Shown here: positions 57,605 to 64,000 of the stretch, one piece after another
Position numbering within the stretch: position 1 is the stretch's first letter
Layout: the number at the start of each line of letters is the position of its first letter
NCBI GenBank assembly: GCA_030604735.1
Contig: JAUVVG010000001.1
Location: 1-64,000, forward strand
Direction: 5' to 3'
DNA: 64,000 nt
Origin: Azoarcus sp.
Lineage (GTDB): Bacteria > Pseudomonadota > Gammaproteobacteria > Burkholderiales > Rhodocyclaceae
Made by a program: the position numbers and the translations under genes
The notes under the pieces: model-generated
Database searches by the model: none
The model's input: only the letters and a program-made list of their open reading frames with translations
What the model was told of the DNA's origin: nothing

Positions 57605-60331
57605 ATGATCTCCGGGCTTCTCAAGAAAATATTCGGTAGTCGCAATGACCGCCTGATCCGTCAATACACGCAGACCGTCCGAGCCATCAACGCGCTCGAG
57701 CCCAAGATTTCGGCGCTGTCGGATGAAGCGCTCAAGGCCAAGACCGTCGAGTTCAAGGAACGGGTCGCCAACGGAGAGACGCTGGACAGTCTTCTGCCCG
57801 AGGCCTTCGCGGTCGTTCGCGAAGCCGGCAAGCGGGTCCATGACATGCGCCACTTCGATGTGCAGTTGATCGGTGGCATGGTCCTTCACAACGGCAAGAT
57901 CGCCGAGATGCGCACCGGCGAGGGCAAGACGCTGGTCGCGACGCTGCCGGCCTACTTGAACGCGTTGAGCGGCAAGGGTGTGCACGTAATCACCGTCAAC
58001 GACTATCTGGCCAGTCGCGACGCGGAATGGATGGGGCGCATCTACGGTTTTCTCGGCCTGACCACCGGCTGCAACCTTTCGCGCATGCCACACGCCGAGA
58101 AGCAGGCGGCCTATTCGGCGGACATTACCTACGGCACCAACAACGAATTCGGCTTCGACTATCTGCGCGACAACATGGTCTACTCGCTCGGCGAGCGGGT
58201 GCAGCGTGGTCTCAGCTATGCGATCGTCGATGAGGTCGACTCGATCCTGATCGACGAGGCCCGTACGCCGCTGATCATCTCCGGCCAGGCCGAAGACCAC
58301 ACCGAGCTTTACCTCAAGCTCAACCAGGTCGCACCCATGCTGAAGAAGCAGGAAGGCGAGGGTGACAACGTCACCGAGCCGGGTGACTACACGGTCGACC
58401 TGAAGGCACGCCAGGTGTTGCTGACCGAAGGGGGGCACGAGAATGCCGAGCAGATCCTGACCCGCGCCGGCTTGCTGGCCGAGGGGGCGAGCCTCTACGA
58501 TCCGGGCAACATCCTGCTGGTCCACCACCTCTACGCCGCCTTGCGGGCGCATGCGCTCTATCACAAGGACCAGCACTATGTGGTGCAGAACGGCGAAGTG
58601 GTCATCGTCGACGAGTTCACCGGTCGTCTGATGGCCGGTCGGCGCTGGTCGGACGGCCTGCACCAGGCGGTTGAGGCCAAGGAAGGCGTGCGCATCCAGG
58701 CCGAGAACCAGACGCTCGCCTCGATCACGTTCCAGAACTACTTCCGGATGTACGACAAGCTCGCCGGGATGACCGGTACCGCCGACACCGAAGCGTTCGA
58801 GTTCCATTCGATCTACGGGCTCGAGACCGTGATCGTCCCGACCAATCGCCCGATGACCCGCAAGGACGAGAACGACAAGGTCTACCGCACCGCCAAGGAA
58901 AAGTGGGATGCGGTGATCGAGGACATCCGCGGTTGCGTCGAGCGCGGTCAGCCGGTGCTGGTCGGTACCACCTCGATCGAGGTCAACGAGTTCCTGTCCG
59001 GGGTGCTGAAGAAGGCCGGCATCAAGCACCAGTTGCTCAACGCCAAGCAGCATGACAGCGAGGCCCAGATCGTTTCCCAGGCGGGTCGCCCGGGCGTGGT
59101 GACGATCGCGACCAACATGGCCGGCCGCGGTACCGACATCGTGCTCGGCGGCAATATCGAGCGGCCTGTAGACGAACTCAGGTCGAACCCGGACGTCCCC
59201 GAAGCCGACAAGGACGCGCGGATCGCGCAATTGCGCGCGGAGTGGTCCAAGGTGCATCAGCAGGTCCTGGACGCCGGCGGCCTGCACATCATCGGCACCG
59301 AGCGACACGAATCGCGCCGGATCGACAACCAGTTGCGCGGGCGTGCCGGGCGCCAGGGCGATCCGGGTTCATCGCGCTTCTACCTGTCGCTGGAAGATCC
59401 GTTGATGAAGATCTTTGCTGGCGACCGGCTCAACACCATCATGGTCAAGCTCAAGATGCCGGAAGGCGAGGCGATCGAGCATGGCATGGTGACCCGCTCG
59501 CTCGAGTCGGCGCAGCGCAAGGTCGAGCAGCGCAACTTCGACATCCGCAAGCAGCTTCTCGAGTATGACGACGTCGCCAACGATCAGCGCAAGGTGATCT
59601 ACGAGCAGCGCAACGATCTGCTGGCCAGCCAGGACATTTCGGAAACGATTCACGCGATGCGACAGGGCGTGCTGCTCGACACCTTCCGCATCTATGTGCC
59701 CGATGAAAGTGTCGAGGAGCAGTGGGAGATCGCCGCGCTGGAGCAGGCGCTGGCTGGCGAGTTCCAGCTCAAGCTGCCGATTGCCGAGTGGCTCAAGGCC
59801 GAACCCAACCTCGACGATGAGGCCTTGCTGCAGCGCATCCTCGCGGCCGCCAACGAAGCCTACTCGGCCAAGACGGCGCGGGTCGATCCGGTGGCCTGGC
59901 ATCAGTTCGAGCGCAATGTGATGCTGCAAAGCCTGGATAACCACTGGCGCGAGCATCTCGCCGCGCTCGACCATCTGCGCCAGGGCATTCACCTGCGCGG
60001 TTATGCACAGAAGAACCCCAAGCAGGAGTACAAGCGGGAGTCCTTCGAGCTGTTCGAGGCGCTGCTCGATACGGTGCGCAAGGATGTCACCAAGTTGTTG
60101 ATGACGGTGCAGATCCGGACCGAATCACAACTCGAGGAAGTCGAGAGGCCGGCTGAAGTCGAGAATGTCGCCTATCACCATTCGAGCTATGATGAAGCAT
60201 TGGGTGGTGGCGAGGCGGACGCACAGGGTCAGCGTCCCCAGGTCAATGCCGTGCCCAAGGTCGGCCGCAATGAACCGTGTCCCTGCGGTTCGGGCAAGAA
60301 GTACAAGCATTGCCATGGCAAGCTGAGCTGA
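57605..60331 (+). CDS. secA: Preprotein translocase ATPase SecA
   Basis: 908 residues. Motor for Sec export. NBD1 has [17 protein letters not shown] (Walker A, about residue 103) and [19 protein letters not shown]. The preprotein crosslinking domain follows, then NBD2 with [16 protein letters not shown] and [20 protein letters not shown], the scaffold/wing domains, and a C-terminal zinc finger [17 protein letters not shown] that binds SecB and lipids. Full-length, with a single clear ATG. Confidence 0.98.
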   Translation: MISGLLKKIFGSRNDRLIRQYTQTVRAINALEPKISALSDEALKAKTVEFKERVANGETLDSLLPEAFAVVREAGKRVHDMRHFDVQLIGGMVLHNGKIAEMRTGEGKTLVATLPAYLNALSGKGVHVITVNDYLASRDAEWMGRIYGFLGLTTGCNLSRMPHAEKQAAYSADITYGTNNEFGFDYLRDNMVYSLGERVQRGLSYAIVDEVDSILIDEARTPLIISGQAEDHTELYLKLNQVAPMLKKQEGEGDNVTEPGDYTVDLKARQVLLTEGGHENAEQILTRAGLLAEGASLYDPGNILLVHHLYAALRAHALYHKDQHYVVQNGEVVIVDEFTGRLMAGRRWSDGLHQAVEAKEGVRIQAENQTLASITFQNYFRMYDKLAGMTGTADTEAFEFHSIYGLETVIVPTNRPMTRKDENDKVYRTAKEKWDAVIEDIRGCVERGQPVLVGTTSIEVNEFLSGVLKKAGIKHQLLNAKQHDSEAQIVSQAGRPGVVTIATNMAGRGTDIVLGGNIERPVDELRSNPDVPEADKDARIAQLRAEWSKVHQQVLDAGGLHIIGTERHESRRIDNQLRGRAGRQGDPGSSRFYLSLEDPLMKIFAGDRLNTIMVKLKMPEGEAIEHGMVTRSLESAQRKVEQRNFDIRKQLLEYDDVANDQRKVIYEQRNDLLASQDISETIHAMRQGVLLDTFRIYVPDESVEEQWEIAALEQALAGEFQLKLPIAEWLKAEPNLDDEALLQRILAAANEAYSAKTARVDPVAWHQFERNVMLQSLDNHWREHLAALDHLRQGIHLRGYAQKNPKQEYKRESFELFEALLDTVRKDVTKLLMTVQIRTESQLEEVERPAEVENVAYHHSSYDEALGGGEADAQGQRPQVNAVPKVGRNEPCPCGSGKKYKHCHGKLS

Positions 60332-60358
60332 GTTTGACGACGACCGACCAGATCGCCG

Positions 60359-60381
60359 GCGGCCCTTCAGGGGCCGCTTTT
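60359..60381 (+). terminator. Rho-independent terminator after secA
   Basis: GCGGCCC (60359-60365), loop TTCAG, GGGCCGC (60371-60377), then TTTT. Canonical terminator 28 bp after the secA stop, before the HDOD gene. Confidence 0.9.
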
Positions 60382-60395
60382 CGCTTCGACAGACG

Positions 60396-61982
60396 ATGCA
60401 GGACATGAACACACCCAAGCCCCCCGGGAGCGCGACCGCGTCTGGAGCACTCTTTCCCGATCTCGAGTTCGGTCTGCCCGAGGTGGCGGCCGGCGGCATC
60501 GAGAGCGGTGCCCGGGCCGGGGCCGCGGCCGATGACGGAGCCAGAGCCGCGGGCCAACCCGGGCCGCACTCGCTGTCCGGCTGGCTGGCGCATATCCGCG
60601 AACGCGAGATGCCCGCGCTGGGTGCGACCGTCGCCTTGGTGAAGTCGATCACGGAGGACGAGAAAGCCAGTACCGACCGGCTGGCCCAGGTCATCCTGCA
60701 GGATGCGGCGATGACCGCTAAGGTGTTGAAGCTCGCGAATAGCGCCTACTTCAATCCGGCGCGCCAGAATGTCGCGACCATCAGCCGGGCGATCGTCGTG
60801 CTGGGCTTCGATGTGGTCGCGGAAATGGCGATCGGCATTCGCCTGGTCGACGCCTTGCTCACCGGGGGCGTGCGTCAGCGGGTCGTAGACGAGATGGCCG
60901 AGAGCTTTCACGGCGCGGTGCTGGCGCGCACCATCGCCGGAATGAAGCGGGACGGACGCCATGAGGAGGTCTTCATCGCCGCGCTGCTGTCGCGTGTCGG
61001 CGAGATGGCTTTCTGGGCGTTCGGCGGCCAGGCCGCGATTCGCCTCGATGCCTTGCTGCACGATGGGAAGCTGAGCCGGGAGGCGGCCCAGGCGATCGTG
61101 CCGGGTTTTCCGTTGCGCCAGTTGTCTATCGGACTGGCGAAGGAATGGAAGCTGGGCACCTTGTTGCAGTCGGCGCTGGAGGGGGGCGCCCGGCCGACAC
61201 CGAGCGAGCAAGCGATCCGCTATGGGAGAAAGCTGGCCTTGGCGTCCAGTCAGTCATGGGCTGCGCCGGATGTCGGTCTGGTCATAGCGGAGATTGCCGG
61301 TTTCGCGGCTGTCGATCCGGAACTGCTTCATGCCCAACTCGCCGAGGCCACCGAGGAGGCCGCGAGCATCGCGCGTTACTTCGGTGCGACCGAGGCCGCC
61401 CTCCGTATTCCGCTTCCCACCCCGCGCCAGCTCGAACCGGCAGAGAGCGAGGATCCCATGTTGCCGGATCCGATGCTGCAGCTGCGCATCCTGCGCGAGA
61501 TCTCCGGTCGGGTCGCCAGCGGCGCTCGCTTGAACGAGCTGGTCCAGTTGGTGCTGGAAGGCGTGCTGAGGGGGGTGGGCTTTGACCGGGTGCTGTTCGC
61601 GATGCTCACACCCAACCGGCTGCAACTGGTCGGGAAGGCCGGGTTGGGCGCACGGGTCGAGCAACTCAGGCAGAAATTCATCTTCACGCTGGGCGGTGCG
61701 CCTGATGACTTGTTCAACGCCTTTTTCAGGCATGCCCGCGCCATCCGCCTGGCGGGCGGGAAGTCGCCCGCCGGGCTGAGCCTGGAGCGTCTGCAGATGA
61801 TCAGCGCCGCACCCATTGCGTGTCTGGCGCCGGTCGTGGTGCAAGGCCAGGTCATCGGATTGTTCTACGCCGAACGCGATCAGCCCGGCGAGCTCGATGA
61901 CGAAAGTTTCGAGGCGTTCCAGCTTTTCGTGCAGCAGTTGTCGTTGATGTCGCCTGCCGCGGGTGCTGCGCGCGGCAGTTGA
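60396..61982 (+). CDS. HDOD-domain and GAF-like signalling protein
   Basis: 528 residues. After a low-complexity N-terminus comes an HDOD domain (about residues 60-260): [69 protein letters not shown] and [20 protein letters not shown]-like region (about residues 365-515) has [28 protein letters not shown] and [22 protein letters not shown] proteins act in c-di-GMP, chemotaxis or stress signalling without known catalysis; the ligand of this one is unknown. No promoter was found in the short gap after the secA terminator. Confidence 0.85.
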   Translation: MQDMNTPKPPGSATASGALFPDLEFGLPEVAAGGIESGARAGAAADDGARAAGQPGPHSLSGWLAHIREREMPALGATVALVKSITEDEKASTDRLAQVILQDAAMTAKVLKLANSAYFNPARQNVATISRAIVVLGFDVVAEMAIGIRLVDALLTGGVRQRVVDEMAESFHGAVLARTIAGMKRDGRHEEVFIAALLSRVGEMAFWAFGGQAAIRLDALLHDGKLSREAAQAIVPGFPLRQLSIGLAKEWKLGTLLQSALEGGARPTPSEQAIRYGRKLALASSQSWAAPDVGLVIAEIAGFAAVDPELLHAQLAEATEEAASIARYFGATEAALRIPLPTPRQLEPAESEDPMLPDPMLQLRILREISGRVASGARLNELVQLVLEGVLRGVGFDRVLFAMLTPNRLQLVGKAGLGARVEQLRQKFIFTLGGAPDDLFNAFFRHARAIRLAGGKSPAGLSLERLQMISAAPIACLAPVVVQGQVIGLFYAERDQPGELDDESFEAFQLFVQQLSLMSPAAGAARGS

Positions 61983-61993
61983 GCTTCGCCCTG

Positions 61994-62024
61994 TTGTCGC
62001 GTTGCGCCGGCCTGGCGCTAGAAT
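61994..62024 (+). promoter_or_regulatory. Candidate argJ promoter
   Basis: -10 TAGAAT (62019-62024) with a weak -35 TTGTCG (61994-61999) at 19-bp spacing, 35 bp upstream of the argJ ATG. Confidence 0.4.
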
Positions 62025-62059
62025 GTCGGTCGAACTTACCCGATCATTGGAGCGAATAC

Positions 62060-63298
62060 ATGCCGGTCAATTACACCACGCCAGCCTCGTCAGATCTCCG
62101 CCCGGTTCCGGGCGTCCAGCTCGGAGTCGCCGAGGCCGGTATCCGCAAGGCCAATCGTCGCGATCTCACCCTGATCGAGGTGAGCGAAGGTAGCCGACTG
62201 GCCGGCGTGTTCACCCAAAACCGTTTCTGTGCCGCGCCGGTGCAGGTGTGCCGCGATCACTTGCGGGAACAACATGTGCGCGCCCTGGTGATCAACACTG
62301 GTGTTGCCAATGCCGGCACAGGCGAGGAGGGGCTGGCGAGCGCGCAAGCGACCTGTGCCGCCGTCGCACGCCTGCTCGAGATCGCTCCACGGCAGGTACT
62401 GCCGTTTTCGACCGGCGTCATCCTCGAGCCGCTGCCGGTCGACCGACTGGTTGCTGGCCTGCCGGCAGCACGGGCCTCGATGCGGGAAGAGGGCTGGCTC
62501 GATGCGGCGCAGGCGATCATGACCACCGACACCGTGGCCAAGGCTGCGTCCCGCATCGTCGAAATCGACGGGGTGATCGTCACCCTGACCGGGATGAGCA
62601 AGGGCGCCGGCATGATCAAACCGAACATGGCCACCATGCTGGGTTTTGTCGCGACCGATGCGCGCATTTCGCAAGCGCTGCTGGAGAAACTGGTCACCGA
62701 GGCGGCCGATCTCTCGTTCAACAGCATCACGGTAGACGGCGATACGTCCACCAACGATTCCTTTATCCTGATTGCGACTGGACAGGCCGATCATCCCGAG
62801 ATTCTCGACCCCGAGTCGAACGCCTATCAGGCCTTGCGTGAAGCGGTGGTCGGTATTTCCATCGAACTCGCCCAGGCGATCGTGCGGGATGGAGAGGGTG
62901 CGACCAAGTTCATGACGGTCGAAGTCAAGGGTGGATGCGATCGCGACGAATGCCGCAAGGTCGCTTACGCCGTGGCGCATTCCCCGCTGGTCAAGACCGC
63001 ATTCTTTGCCTCGGACCCGAATCTCGGGCGTATCCTCGCTGCGATCGGCTATGCCGGCATCGCCGATCTCGATGTCTCGACGCTGAAGGTGTGGCTGGAA
63101 GGCGACTCCGAGACGGTGCTGGTCGCGGAAAAGGGTGGCCGCGCCGCCGCCTACCGGGAAGAGGCCGGGGCCAGCGTGATGGCCGGAAGCGAGATCACCG
63201 TACGTATCGATCTTGCCCGCGGCGACGCTTCTGCAACGGTGTGGACCTGCGACTTCTCGTACGACTACGTCAAGATCAACGCCGACTATCGCAGCTGA
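62060..63298 (+). CDS. argJ: Bifunctional ornithine acetyltransferase / N-acetylglutamate synthase ArgJ
   Basis: 412 residues. Recycles the acetyl group from N-acetylornithine to glutamate in arginine synthesis. [45 protein letters not shown], and the autocleavage motif [10 protein letters not shown], where the chain is cut between Ala191 and Thr192 to give alpha and beta subunits with Thr as nucleophile. C-terminal [17 protein letters not shown] and [16 protein letters not shown] are standard. Whether it makes acetylglutamate from acetyl-CoA cannot be told from sequence. Confidence 0.97.
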   Translation: MPVNYTTPASSDLRPVPGVQLGVAEAGIRKANRRDLTLIEVSEGSRLAGVFTQNRFCAAPVQVCRDHLREQHVRALVINTGVANAGTGEEGLASAQATCAAVARLLEIAPRQVLPFSTGVILEPLPVDRLVAGLPAARASMREEGWLDAAQAIMTTDTVAKAASRIVEIDGVIVTLTGMSKGAGMIKPNMATMLGFVATDARISQALLEKLVTEAADLSFNSITVDGDTSTNDSFILIATGQADHPEILDPESNAYQALREAVVGISIELAQAIVRDGEGATKFMTVEVKGGCDRDECRKVAYAVAHSPLVKTAFFASDPNLGRILAAIGYAGIADLDVSTLKVWLEGDSETVLVAEKGGRAAAYREEAGASVMAGSEITVRIDLARGDASATVWTCDFSYDYVKINADYRS

Positions 63299-63502
63299 GC
63301 ATCGCGGGATGAGCCTGATGTAGGCCGATAGTCGGACCGGTCGGAGTGCAAGAGCGCGCCGATAGCCCCAATGTCGTCTTTATGCCCAGGTATTGCCCGC
63401 AGCCGCCGGTACAGGGGGTGCGGGTGACAGGTTTCGATGCAGGGGACCGCGCTTTGATGAATCGAATTTAAATAAGAAATTAATAATATTAGGTTGAGTT
63501 GG

Positions 63503-64000
63503 ATGAAACGGAATCTTTGGCTGCTCGCGATTGCCCAGGGCTTGTTCCTGACCAACAACGTCGTGTTCATCGCGATCAACGGGCTGGTCGGATTCAGTCT
63601 GGCGCCGGCCGCGTGGATGGCGACCTTGCCGGTGATGGGCTATGTCGTCGGTGGGGCCTTGTCGACCGGGTTGGTTGCGCGCAGCCAACGCAGATGGGGG
63701 CGCCGGATCTCGTTCCAGATCGGTCTGCTGGTCGCGGTGCTGTCGTCCTTGCTGTGTGCTTTTGCGCTGATGGCCGGTCAGTTCTGGATGCTGGTCGCTG
63801 CAACGGTGATCGCCGGTTACTACAGCGCGAACGGCCAGTTGTATCGCTTCGCCGCGGCCGAGCTCGCGCCGCCTTCGTTTCGCGAGAAGGCGGTGTCGCT
63901 GGTGTTGGCCGGTGGCCTGATCGGGGCGGTGATCGGTCCTAACCTGGCCAATCACACCCGGGAATTGCTGGGTACGCCGTTCCTGGCGGCTTATGTCGCC
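63503..64000 (+). CDS. Major facilitator superfamily transporter, 5' part
   Basis: The first 166 codons of a gene running off the window end. MKRNLWLLAIAQGLFLTNNVVFIAINGLVGFSLAP, then MATLPVMGYVVGGALSTGLVARSQRRWGRRISFQIGLL with the MFS loop 2-3 basic motif (RSQRRWGRR), and GYYSANGQLYRFAAAELAPPSFREKAVSLVLAGGLIGAVIGP, the helix 4-5 motif. Five helices are visible. It resembles putative MFS permeases of the YbfB-like group, but the substrate is unknown. The upstream 40 bases are strikingly AT-rich for this genome. Confidence 0.85.
   Translation, partial: MKRNLWLLAIAQGLFLTNNVVFIAINGLVGFSLAPAAWMATLPVMGYVVGGALSTGLVARSQRRWGRRISFQIGLLVAVLSSLLCAFALMAGQFWMLVAATVIAGYYSANGQLYRFAAAELAPPSFREKAVSLVLAGGLIGAVIGPNLANHTRELLGTPFLAAYVA

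Overview
The window is one contiguous stretch of a GC-rich chromosome of a betaproteobacterium. Its gene families and operon layouts most resemble the Rhodocyclales (Azoarcus/Thauera/Zoogloea-like); that placement is an inference from gene order and protein style, not a search result. It is almost entirely housekeeping core genome. I see no insertion sequence, prophage, CRISPR array or plasmid-like segment.

Layout. 1-116: 3' end of a 5S rRNA gene and a terminator-like hairpin, so an rRNA operon ends here. 381-10366 (minus): mgtE; the run tonB-aroE-mtgA; an RNase II-family exonuclease; a tightly overlapping group (DUF2478, cysteine-cluster protein, YqiA esterase, methyltransferase, RarD); and an unrecognised methyltransferase-like gene. 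10381-13563 (minus): a thiamine operon (promoter, TPP riboswitch, thiD, thiC). 13720-16387: a TMEM165/GDT1 cation transporter, a secreted adhesin-E-like protein and an MFS transporter. 16575-20181: isoaspartyl methyltransferase-like gene, rhodanese and TolC, converging on waaA. 20538-24037: nucleotide-sugar epimerase and apaH, converging on an ornithine-lipid pair olsB-olsA. 24266-33289: PfkB kinase and lipoprotein, converging on a minus-strand run (NTase-like hypothetical, tlpA, aroQ, accB, accC, prmA, zinc-ribbon protein), with mpl divergent. 33461-38398: yraP-like, diaA and yraN, divergent from rsmI, then pyrC, a small lipoprotein and RNase P RNA. 38805-56924: the complete division and cell wall (dcw) cluster, mraZ-rsmH-ftsL-ftsI-murE-murF-mraY-murD-ftsW-murG-murC-ddl-ftsQ-ftsA-ftsZ, then lpxC and a 58-residue membrane protein. 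57013-64000: DciA-like gene, secA, an HDOD-GAF protein, argJ and the start of an MFS transporter.

Functionally, much of the window builds the envelope: peptidoglycan precursors (mur genes, ddl, mraY, murG), polymerisation and septation (ftsI, ftsW, ftsQLAZ, mtgA), recycling (mpl), lipid A and Kdo (lpxC, waaA), ornithine lipid, fatty acid initiation (accBC) and export (secA, tolC, tonB). The clearest regulatory elements are a MraZ operator laid over the promoter of the dcw cluster, a TPP riboswitch before thiD-thiC, a perfect 14-bp inverted repeat in the ftsA-ftsZ gap, a 22-bp perfect palindrome between mpl and its divergent neighbour, and strong hairpin terminators after ftsZ and secA. I found no undescribed multi-gene system. 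The candidates for novelty are these regulatory structures and a few uncharacterised small proteins.
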